Assembly: GCA_025656455.1 (NCBI GenBank)
Contig: JAHXHS010000014.1
Span: 47,177-111,176, forward strand
From: Candidatus Thiodiazotropha sp. (ex Epidulcina cf. delphinae)
GTDB taxonomy: Bacteria; Pseudomonadota; Gammaproteobacteria; Chromatiales; Chromatiaceae
Direction of reading: 5' to 3'
DNA: 64,000 nt
Made by a program: the position numbers and the translations under genes. This document shows positions 24,597 to 33,046 of the stretch, one piece after another (within the stretch, counting starts at the first letter, position 1; each line of letters starts with the position of its first letter). The notes below the pieces were generated by a model that was not told where the DNA came from, made no database searches, and saw nothing but the letters and a program-made list of their open reading frames with translations.

Positions 24597-25526
24597 CTAT
24601 TGATCGAACACCACCTGGATAACGTCGGAAACGGCATGGAAGTGATCGCCCACATGGTTGAACACCGCCGCCGCCATGGAACTGCCCTTGGACGGATCGA
24701 ATCGGGTGTCGCTGGCCTTGTGTCCGGTATCCAGATTCCGTCCGATCTCAAGGGTCCAGCCATTGTCAGCCCACACGCCTTTGGCGCTCACATCGGTGGC
24801 ATCGTTGTCGTCGGGCCGAGTGGGGATGTATTTCGGCAGCAGGTCACCCTGGTAGGTGAAGGGGTCAATCTTGTTGGACTTGTAAGGCGAGGGACCGTCT
24901 CCGGGTCTGGCAACATAGATGATCTCGCCGGCGCTCGTGTAGTGTGCCGCGGATTTACCCGTGGGTTTTGCCTTTGAGATGACATGGGATTTGTCATGGA
25001 TCAGACCCACACTGTTGGTGCGCGCCGCTTTCCACTGCCAGACGTCGGCCACCATCTCATTACCGCTTAACTTATTGGGATCGAAGGCGCCGGAGATGGG
25101 GAACATGAGAGAGAGACGATCCTCTCGCTCCTTCCCGGAGAGATACTCCCCACTCGCTTGGTCGCCTTCCCACTTCCAGGGTTTGTGCTGATCATCCTTC
25201 GAATCATCTTTCCAGTGCGCGAGGAAAAATATCCGCTCACCGTCATAGACCGCCTTCAGCCGTAACTCAGTGATTTGGGTATAGTTGGTTTTTTTCCACT
25301 TCTTGGCGTATTTGCCCTTTTGCTGCTGGATGTTGGCATCGATCACGCCCTGGGGGATCTTCGTCAACGGGATGACGATTTCTTGCGCTCCCTCCCAAAC
25401 GGACTCAGGGACGCCATCGACGGTAGGAGCCGACGCGGTTTTGGCGACATACAGGGTTTCACCGGCCAGTGCAGCGGTGAATGGCACGATAAATCCGAGG
25501 ATAACCGAAAGCAGTTGGTTTTTCAC
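24597..25526 (-). CDS. Periplasmic ethylbenzene-dehydrogenase-like haem-binding protein
   Basis: A 309-residue exported protein. I choose the GTG at 25526 because it is preceded by CGGAGAA and begins a clean signal peptide (KNQLLSVILGFIVPFTAALAG); the frame stays open upstream to 25589. The mature protein matches the cytochrome c-552/DMSO-reductase-like haem-binding domain (EB_dh): TASAPTVDGVPESVWEGA, ELRLKAVYDGERIFFLAHWKDDS, DRLSLMFPISG, ADVWQWKAARTNSVG and WTLEIGRNLDTG. In ethylbenzene dehydrogenase the gamma subunit of this fold binds haem b through Met and Lys. No catalytic partner is adjacent; the neighbour is a chemoreceptor gene. Confidence 0.87.
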   Translation of the reverse strand: MKNQLLSVILGFIVPFTAALAGETLYVAKTASAPTVDGVPESVWEGAQEIVIPLTKIPQGVIDANIQQQKGKYAKKWKKTNYTQITELRLKAVYDGERIFFLAHWKDDSKDDQHKPWKWEGDQASGEYLSGKEREDRLSLMFPISGAFDPNKLSGNEMVADVWQWKAARTNSVGLIHDKSHVISKAKPTGKSAAHYTSAGEIIYVARPGDGPSPYKSNKIDPFTYQGDLLPKYIPTRPDDNDATDVSAKGVWADNGWTLEIGRNLDTGHKASDTRFDPSKGSSMAAAVFNHVGDHFHAVSDVIQVVFDQ

Positions 25527-25654
25527 AGCAGTTCTCCGTTGTCCGAATTCACGACCGGATTCCCCCCAGACATCTGTGTGGGGAAACAAATATATCGTTA
25601 CTTAGCTAATATCGCCCAAGGAAGGGGAATCTTTAATTCACCAGTACTAGGAGG

Positions 25655-25838
25655 GTTGAAACTCTCGCAAAGACGCGAAGCACGCAAAGGGAAAGGCGGC
25701 TAATGGTAGAAAATGAAGAAGAGTATTCATCGTAGTGTCAATCGCCTTGTTGAATGAATGCCATGATCCTTTGCGTGCTTGGCGACTTTGCGAGAGTCAA
25801 TTATCGTCTCGAAATACCCACAAATTTTGCTGAAGAGT
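25655..25838. repeat. Family C inverted-repeat element (full copy)
   Basis: The left arm CTCTCGCAAAGACGCGAAG.. (25661-25690) and right arm ..TTGGCGACTTTGCGAGAG (25768-25796) are inverted. The right arm is followed by a conserved tail GTCAATTATCGTCTCGAAAT.. GCTGAAGAG. A second full copy lies at 27300-27424 and a right half at 47330-47403. Non-coding. Confidence 0.65.
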
Positions 25839-25860
25839 CTTTTTTAGAAGGGCAGTGAAA

Positions 25861-25888
25861 ATAAAAAACCCCGCGTTAAGCGGGGCCG
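25861..25888 (-). terminator. Rho-independent terminator of the PEP-CTERM gene
   Basis: On the minus strand a stem CCCCGC/GCGGGG with a 5-nt loop is followed by TTTTTTAT. It lies 15 bp past the stop codon of the gene at 25903-26586. A textbook intrinsic terminator. Confidence 0.9.
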
Positions 25889-25902
25889 TGAATGGAGTAT
25901 TT

Positions 25903-26586
25903 TTATACTCGGATTGCTGTTTTTTTCTTCTTGCGTACGGCAAAGCCGAGGGCCGTGAGAGCCAGGCCCATTAAGACCAGGCCGGAAGGCTCAGGTATCG
26001 AGTTTGCCTGAGTGATCACACGAATCCAATCTCCCGGCTCTGTTACGTGCATACTTACCATCAAGGTGAATGGATCGAAAATACTATAGCCATCGCCGCC
26101 GCCCTCCAATCCCCGGGCTCCAAAAGGCGCGGCCGGTCCACTGCCTGGAAATGTCGTGGTGTAATTCGTGCCGGGATTCCCGAGTTCTCCTGTGGACGTC
26201 GCCTCGAAATTACCATTGCGATCTGACATGATGCCCAGAATGACGCTGTCGAATCGCCACATGACGCCAAAGTGCGTTATATCCGTGCGGCCGTCCGAAT
26301 TCAGGAAGATCATATGGCTGTTAACCGTGCTACCGGCAAAGAGGGTGGCTCCGCCGTCCATTGCGTAATCGATGGAAGTCGTCACGCCCTGCGCCTCATC
26401 GAAGCCCTGCATGCCTGTATTGATGATGTCGTCATCAAGAATATTCGCCGGCGCGGCGATAATGGATGCCGCTGTGCCCAATGAGCTCAACGGACCGGAC
26501 GCGCCAATCAGGGTTGCGTTTAGAGGGGGAGCAATGAATCCTAACAGTAATCCCGCAGACATGATCAATTGCTTTTTACCAATCAT
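25903..26586 (-). CDS. PEP-CTERM sorting-signal exported protein
   Basis: A 227-residue protein with an N-terminal signal peptide (KKQLIMSAGLLLGFIAPPLNA) and a C-terminal PEP-CTERM tripartite signal. The latter is Pro-Glu-Pro in SIPEPSGLVLMGL, then a hydrophobic helix and a basic cluster RKKKK. Such proteins are processed by exosortase (EpsH/XrtA) and are usually linked to extracellular polysaccharide. The middle is Gly/Ala/Thr-rich with no enzyme motif. The start at 26586 is preferred over 26598 because GGGAGAG then serves as its ribosome binding site. A single gene with its own terminator; it implies an exosortase elsewhere in the genome. Confidence 0.85.
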   Translation of the reverse strand: MIGKKQLIMSAGLLLGFIAPPLNATLIGASGPLSSLGTAASIIAAPANILDDDIINTGMQGFDEAQGVTTSIDYAMDGGATLFAGSTVNSHMIFLNSDGRTDITHFGVMWRFDSVILGIMSDRNGNFEATSTGELGNPGTNYTTTFPGSGPAAPFGARGLEGGGDGYSIFDPFTLMVSMHVTEPGDWIRVITQANSIPEPSGLVLMGLALTALGFAVRKKKKTAIRV

Positions 26587-27460
26587 GCTCTCTCCCATGG
26601 ATATTTGAAGTGAGTCGATCTACTGCCGTTGCATAATATCGATGCATAAATCGCGCCAGAATGATAATGTTAATGAATACAACGAGATAAGATTTATCAA
26701 AAACACTGATTGAATTATGGTTGTCAAAATATTCGACAAGGAGGTTTGAATGTGAATTTTTTATGTTCTTGATTTGATTGTGAAAACGTTTTGCAAAGCA
26801 TATTTCGCCCTGTAATGAGTCATGTTAAATATCTCGACAGAATGGGCGTGCATTCGGCAACGCTGAAAAATAGGGTGCTTTTCCACATAAAGTGGGTGGA
26901 AAAAACAAAACAGGACTATTTCAGTTATCAGTAGAAGCGTTATTAACCCGAATGGCACTTACTTAAGGTGAATATGCCTGGATCTGATTCGTCATTCCAT
27001 CAACCACGTCATTCCATCAACCACGTCATTCCGGCGAATGCCGGAATCCAGGGAAATGACACCTGTTGGGGATTCTGGATCCCGGCATTCGCCGGGATGA
27101 CGGTGGTTTTATCTGATCTGACAGTGGTTTTAATCTAGCCTCCCCAGGAAAATCTGTGAGTATGGCTCGGCGTAAGTGAACGACCAACGGTATGATCTGA
27201 AGTGAGTTTTGTGGCCAGGAAGGTAACAAAACAACCGTGAATTTTTGCGTGTCAGTTTTGTTTGGACATAACCTAACACACAGAGCGATCTGGATTCGCC
27301 GGGTTGATACGCTCGCAAAGCCGCCAAGCACGCAAAGAACCATTGAATTGATTCTTTGCGTGCTTGGCGGCTTTGCGAGAGTCAATTATAGTCTTGAAAT
27401 ACAGACAAACTTTGCTGAAGAGCCCGATTTTGAAGCCGGCGGTAGATACCGATCAGCCGG
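26587..27460. repeat. AT-rich intergenic region with dispersed repeats
   Basis: No credible gene. From 26600 to 26760 the DNA is AT-rich and probably holds the PEP-CTERM promoter. At 26870-26912 there is a degenerate copy of a TTCCACAT..GTGGGTGGAAAAAACAAAA repeat (family D, also at 32671-32715 and inverted at 44618-44660). At 26990-27104 a partial GTCATTCC unit is repeated and runs into a full REP palindrome and its inverted copy. At 27300-27424 there is a compact full family C inverted repeat. Confidence 0.6.
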
Positions 27461-28780
27461 TCATTCAGGCCACTCGATACGTTCCCACAGGGCCTTCAAG
27501 CGCTCTCCCTTGCGGGGATTCAGCCATGCCATATTGGCGATTCGGCCTGCCAGGTGCGATTTATAGTCGCCATGTCCTTCTCGGTTTTGACTGTCGGGTC
27601 CAAAGCGGATGCAGTTGTAGAGAGTCGCCTTCAGCCGGTCGTACTCCCGGCGTGGCGGATTCGGTTTTTCGTTTAATACGATACCGGCCAGGCGTTGGCA
27701 TTGCGCCTGGGTGTTCAGACGGGTCTTGCGGTGGTTGATGCTGAAGCCTTCATCCAAAGCGATGGCGCCGACCAGTCCCTGTAGAAAGGGGGCCAGACGG
27801 GTCAATCCGGTTGACCCGGAGAAGGCCAGGTCGTCGGCATAGCGTGTGTAGTCAAGACCGAAGCGCTCGGCCGCACCCTGCAGACGGCAGTCGAGTCGCC
27901 AGGCGCAGAGGTTGGCGATGGCCGGCGAGGTGGGAGCGCCTTGAGGGAGGTGTTTGTGTTGCAGGCGTTTTCTCATATTCCAACAGAGCGCTTGATAGGG
28001 AGCGCCTGCGAGGGATGGCGAAAGCGTATGGGTGCAAAGCCCTTGCAGTAGTCTCGCCACCCCCCGCGGATAGCCCAGATATTGAAACAGCGCAGTGATG
28101 CGCGGTGTCGGTACGGAATGAAAAAAGTCCTTTAGATCCATGCGCAAGACGACCGCCTTAGCGACATGAGGCGCGACATAGGTCAGGCAGGATCGATGCC
28201 GTCTGAAGCCGTGGGCGCAGGCGTGGGGTGGAATGCGATGCAACAAGTCGTTGAGGATCCGGCGTTGAATCGCTTTCAGGCGGGACTTGGGGATTTCGAT
28301 CAGGCGAGTGGATCCTGACGATTTCGCTATCCACCGGTATCGGTAGTGGTGGAGTTTCGGTTCGACAACCTTTCCCTGCCGTCCCTCGATATCCGCGAAC
28401 CAGGCCAGTTCGCTGTCGAGCAGACCGAGCCACTGCTGGAGATCCCGCCAGGTCGCCAGTCGCGGCAGGGGCAGGGTGGTCATGTTCTCGGGCAACGGCC
28501 CCATCACGGGCGGGTCGAGCAGAATCTGCGGCGCCGATTTACCATCCAGGTTTTCCAGCGCCTGGCGGAGCGGTTTCTCGCCCAGGAGGAAGGCGGTGAG
28601 TTGGGATTCGGAAGGGGGCAATCGTTCGTCGAAATGAAACAGCAGGCGGGCTGCCAATTGTTTGGGGTCCGGGAGGGTGTCACCGAGAGAGCGGGACAGG
28701 CGGTTCAGCACGGCCTCCCGGTCCCAGCTTCCGCCAAGGAGGGAGTGGGCCAGCCGTCGGATATCGGTTTTACTGGACAA
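27461..28780 (-). CDS. Retron-like reverse transcriptase
   Basis: A 439-residue RNA-directed DNA polymerase. Visible motifs: RT2-like CAHGFRRHRSCLTYVAPH (188-205), RT3 VVLRMDLKDFFHSV with catalytic Asp215, RT4 HLPQGAPTSPAIANLCAWRLD (277-297), RT5 YTRYADDLAFSG with Asp316/317, RT6 GFSINHRKTR, and RT7 QRLAGIVLNEKPNPPR. The retron-typical NAxxH region appears as VAPHVAK, and the VTG motif is replaced by LAG. A roughly 140-residue N-terminal extension recalls the longer myxobacterial retron RTs. The start is a TTG at 28780: an in-frame TGA lies 9 nt upstream, and AGGAAAAGGA supplies the ribosome binding site. No maturase, endonuclease or Cas1 domain is fused. No clear effector gene follows. Confidence 0.85.
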   Translation of the reverse strand: MSSKTDIRRLAHSLLGGSWDREAVLNRLSRSLGDTLPDPKQLAARLLFHFDERLPPSESQLTAFLLGEKPLRQALENLDGKSAPQILLDPPVMGPLPENMTTLPLPRLATWRDLQQWLGLLDSELAWFADIEGRQGKVVEPKLHHYRYRWIAKSSGSTRLIEIPKSRLKAIQRRILNDLLHRIPPHACAHGFRRHRSCLTYVAPHVAKAVVLRMDLKDFFHSVPTPRITALFQYLGYPRGVARLLQGLCTHTLSPSLAGAPYQALCWNMRKRLQHKHLPQGAPTSPAIANLCAWRLDCRLQGAAERFGLDYTRYADDLAFSGSTGLTRLAPFLQGLVGAIALDEGFSINHRKTRLNTQAQCQRLAGIVLNEKPNPPRREYDRLKATLYNCIRFGPDSQNREGHGDYKSHLAGRIANMAWLNPRKGERLKALWERIEWPE

Positions 28781-28814
28781 TCCTTTTCCTCATCAAAGCC
28801 AGTGGCTGAAAGGG

Positions 28815-28982
28815 TGCGGCCGGCCTCCGACCCTTCTCGTATGGCCGGTACGGCTCTGCGTGCCGCGCAGCGGCGTACCGGCAATGGCATGGCTGATTCA
28901 ACACGCATCCCCGGGGTTACCCCGGAGAGTTCGTCGACACAAGCAGGGCTGAGTCGAGGAACCGCTCGGAGCGCCGGCCGCA
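28815..28982 (-). ncRNA. Putative retron msr-msd RNA
   Basis: Read on the minus strand, 35 nt before the RT start, the 168-nt segment has the layout expected of a retron ncRNA. Perfect 10-bp flanking arms (a1 at 28973-28982, TGCGGCCGGC; a2 at 28815-28824, GCCGGCCGCA) enclose three short msr-like stems and one long hairpin. The short stems are CGCT-CGG-AGCG-type at 28963-28973, TCGAC/GTCGA at 28934-28957, and CCGGGG-TAA-CCCCGG at 28911-28925. The long msd-like hairpin is at 28841-28885, stem GCCGGTACG/CGTACCGGC with inner stem CTGCG/CGCAG. The prediction is by eye, without covariation. The branching guanosine cannot be assigned with certainty. Confidence 0.5.
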
Positions 28983-29152
28983 GGAGCATGTTGTAAATAT
29001 TGGTAGGCGAAGTCAAGCCATGGCCCGATATCGATCGCCGTGTTGTCGAACCGTTCAGTCATGGATGCTTCATCTGACCTTAATATGCCGTTTGCAGAAT
29101 AGACCGGATGAGGCATATATTTGGTGTAAAACCGAAGTACCGTACAAGAGGC

Positions 29153-30160
29153 ATGCATTTGAAAGCACGTATCGGCATCAACGGCTTTGGCCGCATGGGG
29201 CGTCTCGCCCTTCGCACGGGTTGGCAAGAAGAAAGACTTGCGTTCATCCACATCAACGAAATCGCCGGGGATGCCAACTGCTCGGCCCATCTGATGCAAT
29301 TCGATTCGCTGCATGGGAGCTGGAATCACGACTGTCAGGGTGAGGCCGGGCGGCTGCTGATCGACGGCGCAAGCCTGGCCTACACCTCGAACAGGGAGAT
29401 TGGCGACACAGACTGGTCCGCCTGCGACATCGTCATCGAGGCCACGGGAAGACATCACAAGACGCCGGAAAAGCTGCATGCCTATTTCGACCAGGGGGTG
29501 AAAAAGGTCATCGTCGCCGCGCCGACCGAAGGGGCGCTCAACATCGTCTACGGTATCAACGATGAGCGCTACGATCCGGCCACCCATCATCTGATCACGG
29601 CGGCCTCCTGCACCACCAACTGTCTGGCGCCGGTGGTCAAGGTGATGCATGAGAAGATCGGCATCCTGCACGGCAGCATGACCACCATTCACGACATCAC
29701 CAACACCCAGATCATTGTCGACAAGGCCCATAAGGACCTGCGTCGCGCCCGTGCCTGCGGCCAGTCGCTGATCCCCACCACCACCGGCTCCGCAAAGGCG
29801 ATCAGCAAGATCTTTCCCGAGTTGGAAGGAAAGCTGGACGGTCATGCGGTGCGGGTACCGCTGCTCAACGGCTCCCTGACCGATTTCGTCTTCGAGGCGG
29901 CGCGGCCGGTAACGGCGGCGGAGGTCAACGGCTATTTCAAGGCCGCCGCAGAGGGTGAGCTGAAAGGGATTCTCGGTTACGAAGAGCGGCCGCTGGTCTC
30001 GGTGGACTATGTCAACGATCCGCGCTCCTCGATCGTCGATGCCCCGTCCACCCTGGTCATCGACGGCAGCCAGGTGAAGATCTACGCCTGGTATGACAAC
30101 GAGTGGGGTTATGTAAACCGGCTGATCGATCTGACCCGCAAGGTCGCGGCCGGTCTGTAG
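29153..30160 (+). CDS. ArsJ-associated glyceraldehyde-3-phosphate dehydrogenase
   Basis: A 335-residue type I GAPDH: Rossmann motif [15 protein letters not shown], catalytic Cys153 in [10 protein letters not shown], conserved HDITNTQ, and the C-terminal [10 protein letters not shown]. It lies two nt upstream of arsJ. In that setting the enzyme uses arsenate instead of phosphate and makes 1-arseno-3-phosphoglycerate, which ArsJ exports. The start is ATG 29153; the TTG at 29159 has the better-spaced AGAGG and would give a more typical N-terminus. The promoter must overlap the region carrying the divergent retron-like RNA. No ArsR gene is adjacent. Confidence 0.92.
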   Translation: MHLKARIGINGFGRMGRLALRTGWQEERLAFIHINEIAGDANCSAHLMQFDSLHGSWNHDCQGEAGRLLIDGASLAYTSNREIGDTDWSACDIVIEATGRHHKTPEKLHAYFDQGVKKVIVAAPTEGALNIVYGINDERYDPATHHLITAASCTTNCLAPVVKVMHEKIGILHGSMTTIHDITNTQIIVDKAHKDLRRARACGQSLIPTTTGSAKAISKIFPELEGKLDGHAVRVPLLNGSLTDFVFEAARPVTAAEVNGYFKAAAEGELKGILGYEERPLVSVDYVNDPRSSIVDAPSTLVIDGSQVKIYAWYDNEWGYVNRLIDLTRKVAAGL

Positions 30161-30162
30161 CG

Positions 30163-31389
30163 GTGGAGCAGGGGCTGCGCAACTATCTGGTCGTCACCGG
30201 CGGCTATTGGGCCTTCACCGTCACCGACGGCGCCATCCGCATGCTGGTGGTGCTCTATTTCCACCTGCTGGGCTACTCGCCCTTTGAAGTGGCGATGCTG
30301 TTTCTCTTCTATGAGTTTTTCGGCATCGTCACCAATCTGGTCGGTGGCTGGCTCGGGGCGCGCATCGGCCTCAACCTCACCATGCACATCGGCATGGGGC
30401 TCCAAGTCCTGGCGCTGCTGGCGCTGACCGTTCCCGATCCCTGGCTCTCCGTACCCTATGTGATGTTCGCCCAGGCCCTGTCGGGCATCGCCAAGGACCT
30501 GAACAAGATGTCGGCCAAGGCGTCGGTCAAGACCATGGTGCGCGATGGCGGCGAGTCGAAGCTGTTCAAATGGGTGGCTGTTTTAACCGGCTCCAAGAAT
30601 GCGCTCAAGGGTGGCGGTTACTTCATCGGCGCCGCCTTGCTGGAATGGATCGGCTTTCGTGGCGCGCTGGCGGTATTGGCCGTGATGCTGCTGTCGGTTT
30701 TGATCATTACCGCCTTGTTGTTGCCCTCCGGACTGGGCAAGATGAAGTCAAAGCCGAAATTCGCCCAGGTCTTCTCACGGATAGCCGCGATCAACTGGCT
30801 GTCGGCGGCGCGGTTCTTTCTGTTCGGCTCCCGTGATGTCTGGTTTGTGGTGGGTCTGCCGGTCTTTCTCTACGAAGTGCTCGGGTGGTCGTTCACCCAG
30901 GTGGGCGGTTATCTTGCGCTTTGGATCATCGGCTATGGCATCGTCCAGGCCAGTGTACCCAGACTGGTCCGGCGCACCCACCATGGACAGGGCCCAGGCG
31001 GGAGTACGGCGCGCCTGTGGGTCTTCCTGCTTGCCCTGTTCCCGACAGCCATTGCCATTGGATTGCAACTGGGATGGCCGGCCGACAAGGTGCTGGTGAT
31101 CGGTCTGATTCTGTTCGGCGTGATCTTTGCGATCAATTCAGCCGTGCACTCCTATCTGATATTGGCCTATTCGGATCATGAAAAGGTGTCGATGAATGTG
31201 GGCTTCTACTACATGGCCAATGCTGGCGGGCGGTTGATCGGAACGGTGCTGTCGGGCTTGATCTATCAGTCGCATGGGTTGGCGGGTTGTCTCTGGTGGT
31301 CGGCGGGCTTTGTGGTCATGGCGGCGCTGCTTTCATTCGGTCTGCCGGAGATCGGGAAAGGAGAGGAGCAGCGGCTTGGAGCCGGTTAG
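30163..31389 (+). CDS. arsJ: Organoarsenical efflux MFS transporter ArsJ
   Basis: A 408-residue inner-membrane major facilitator protein with about 11-12 helices. The N-terminus EQGLRNYLVVTGGYWAFTVTDGAIRMLVVLYFHLLG and later KDLNKMSAKASVKT, WVAVLTGSKNALKGGGYF and VGFYYMANAGGRLIGT are characteristic of ArsJ. It extrudes 1-arseno-3-phosphoglycerate formed by the preceding GAPDH; hydrolysis outside releases arsenate. The start is GTG 30163, just after the GAPDH stop. The frame is open further upstream but overlaps GAPDH. It is convergent with the TetR gene, 21 bp away, with no obvious terminator between. Confidence 0.92.
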   Translation: MEQGLRNYLVVTGGYWAFTVTDGAIRMLVVLYFHLLGYSPFEVAMLFLFYEFFGIVTNLVGGWLGARIGLNLTMHIGMGLQVLALLALTVPDPWLSVPYVMFAQALSGIAKDLNKMSAKASVKTMVRDGGESKLFKWVAVLTGSKNALKGGGYFIGAALLEWIGFRGALAVLAVMLLSVLIITALLLPSGLGKMKSKPKFAQVFSRIAAINWLSAARFFLFGSRDVWFVVGLPVFLYEVLGWSFTQVGGYLALWIIGYGIVQASVPRLVRRTHHGQGPGGSTARLWVFLLALFPTAIAIGLQLGWPADKVLVIGLILFGVIFAINSAVHSYLILAYSDHEKVSMNVGFYYMANAGGRLIGTVLSGLIYQSHGLAGCLWWSAGFVVMAALLSFGLPEIGKGEEQRLGAG

Positions 31390-31410
31390 TCATGATCCTT
31401 GTGTAGTGCC

Positions 31411-32010
31411 CTATACTTGCACCGCGGTTGAGTCTGCTTCGTAGTCGGCAATGACTCGATTGCGTACAGCTGCTGCAATTTGATCCGCGAGCGCTGGGTC
31501 TTCAACCGCTCTGGCGAGTGTTACGCCACCAATAAGCATGGCTATGGCAGCCCATGCTTTGTCGATAGACGGTTCAGCCTCAGGCGATGCCAGGCCGGCC
31601 GCGAACACCCTGGCAGCCTTTTCCAATTCGGCTTGAAATAGCGAACGCGTGGAAGCATCGGAGCGAGCGACATCCGGTGAAAGGCTTTGAAGGCCACAGC
31701 TTTCACCCAGCTCACAGTTTCGCTTATCTCCCAGGTAGAATGTGGTGAACTCGTCAAGCCAGGCATCCCCTTGTTGTTGCTGAAACAGCTCCACAGCCCC
31801 CCGAAATTCGCCAAGTGCTAAGATGATCGATTCCCGGAAGGCGTCGGCCTTGGCGTTGAAATGCTTGTAAAAAGCGCCTGATGTGACACCGGCTTCCCTA
31901 GCCAGGCCATCAACGCCCGCCCCATCAAAACCGTGTTGCCGAAAGCCTTTGTGCACCGCATCCAGTATGCGTTGCCTTGTTTCCTGCTTGTGCTCCGATT
32001 TGTATCGCAT
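31411..32010 (-). CDS. TetR/AcrR-family transcriptional repressor
   Basis: A 199-residue regulator with an N-terminal TetR helix-turn-helix (TRQRILDAVHKGFRQHGFDG, VDGLAREAGVTSGAFYKHF). The ligand domain has cysteines in GDKRNCELGESCGLQS, a pattern seen in TetR proteins responding to electrophiles or oxidants such as the NemR group. The start at 32010 follows AGAGG by 6 nt; an upstream in-frame start at 32034 is less well placed. It is divergent from a tautomerase gene with palindromic GATAACGATCGTTATC operators between, so it very probably represses both. The effector is unknown. Confidence 0.9.
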   Translation of the reverse strand: MRYKSEHKQETRQRILDAVHKGFRQHGFDGAGVDGLAREAGVTSGAFYKHFNAKADAFRESIILALGEFRGAVELFQQQQGDAWLDEFTTFYLGDKRNCELGESCGLQSLSPDVARSDASTRSLFQAELEKAARVFAAGLASPEAEPSIDKAWAAIAMLIGGVTLARAVEDPALADQIAAAVRNRVIADYEADSTAVQV

Positions 32011-32039
32011 ACCTACCTCTTTATCCAATCTCAATTAGG

Positions 32040-32158
32040 ATTATAGTTGACAGGATAACGACCGTAATCTATCGTTTAAGATAACGATCGTTATCCATGG
32101 TGGTTTGATTCCCATTAAGCATCCACTTTTTTGGCGTAAAAAGATAACGATCTCCATC
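32040..32158. promoter_or_regulatory. Divergent promoters with three TetR operators
   Basis: A perfect 16-bp palindrome GATAACGATCGTTATC lies at 32080-32095. Imperfect copies are at 32054-32069 (GATAACGACCGTAATC) and 32143-32158 (GATAACGATCTCCATC). On the plus strand TTGACA at 32047-32052 and TATCGT at 32070-32075, 17 bp apart, form a promoter whose spacer is operator 1. On the minus strand a perfect TATAAT (32040-32045) lies 30 bp before the TetR start. Autoregulation and repression of the tautomerase follow from this layout. Confidence 0.75.
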
Positions 32159-32208
32159 TCATGCTGCGTCGCAGCATATTGCCGCAAATGATAAACAAGG
32201 AGATAACC

Positions 32209-32625
32209 ATGCCTCTTACACTGACGCTCACCGAAGGCGTTCTGCCGGCCGGGACTGAAAATCAAGCCATCGCACAACTGACTGAGGCCATGCTCAAATG
32301 GCATGGTCTGACCGGCAATCAGGTCATGACACCCAACGTCACGGCATCGGTTCATCTGCTCCCTAAGTCCGCTACGTTTTCTGGCGGGAAGGAGTTTCGT
32401 GGCGCCTGGATTGAATGGAAAGTCCCTGCATTTGCATTCAATGACAGAGTGATACAACAAGGTTTTTTTAAAGACGCCACAGAGATCATTCACGCCTTGT
32501 CCGGGGGAGGGCAACCGAGAGAAAACATCTATGTCAACGTCGTCCATACAGTCGATGGCGCTTGGAATCTCGATGGTCAGGCAATGACCAACCAGCAGTT
32601 GGGCGAGGCGATTGCTAAAGGGTAA
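32209..32625 (+). CDS. Tautomerase-superfamily small enzyme
   Basis: A 138-residue cytoplasmic protein starting with Met-Pro, so Pro would be the N-terminal catalytic base after Met removal (MPLTLTLTEGVLPAGTE). The rest (AIAQLTEAMLKWHGLTGN, ENIYVNVVHTVDGAWNLDG) fits 4-oxalocrotonate tautomerase/MSAD-like folds of the longer type. The ribosome binding site AAGGAGATAACC is strong. It is under the control of the divergent TetR gene. The substrate is unknown; such TetR-tautomerase pairs often respond to reactive carbonyl or electrophilic compounds, which is inference here. Confidence 0.8.
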   Translation: MPLTLTLTEGVLPAGTENQAIAQLTEAMLKWHGLTGNQVMTPNVTASVHLLPKSATFSGGKEFRGAWIEWKVPAFAFNDRVIQQGFFKDATEIIHALSGGGQPRENIYVNVVHTVDGAWNLDGQAMTNQQLGEAIAKG

Positions 32626-33046
32626 CGCCAGGCAGAAGGTCTATTTGCTTGAAATCATCCAACCTATGTTTTTTTCGGTTCTTCACCACATCGAGTGGGC
32701 GGGAAAAACAAAATATGACGATTCCGGGCATCGGTAGCAAGGTTGTTAACCCGGCATACTTGGTTGCCGGGTTAATAATTAGCCGCAAATGGACGCCAAT
32801 CACCGCAAATTCAACGCAAATGGTTTCACCATCTATACGTTACACCACACTAGAACCTGTGAATCCGGGGAACTATTGCATAGGTCGACTTGATCCGGTA
32901 ACAAGCAAGCATTTGGTTATCAATCCGAAGGATTGAGAAATTTGCGTTAATTGGCGTTCATTTGCGGACAATCATCTTTGAGTTAAAGCGTTGAACCCTG
33001 AGGATTGGTATCATCTACCCACCCTTTCAAAGGTAGGACCGATAAT
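32626..33046. repeat. Intergenic repeats (families D and E)
   Basis: At 32671-32715 lies a TTCTTCACCACATCGAGTGGG..GGGAAAAACAAAA repeat, inverted relative to 44618-44660. At 32783-32821 and 32939-32967 are the inverted arms CCGCAAATGGACGCCAATCACCG.. / ..TTGGCGTTCATTTGCGG, the same arrangement as 13758-13985. At 32835-32855 the sequence ACGTTACACCACACTAG recurs at 41945-41963. No gene is seen. Confidence 0.6.

Noticed and set aside
26761..26958. 65-codon minus-strand frame with a hydrophobic N-terminus
   Set aside because: It includes a dispersed family D repeat, has no ribosome binding site and its composition differs from the neighbours.
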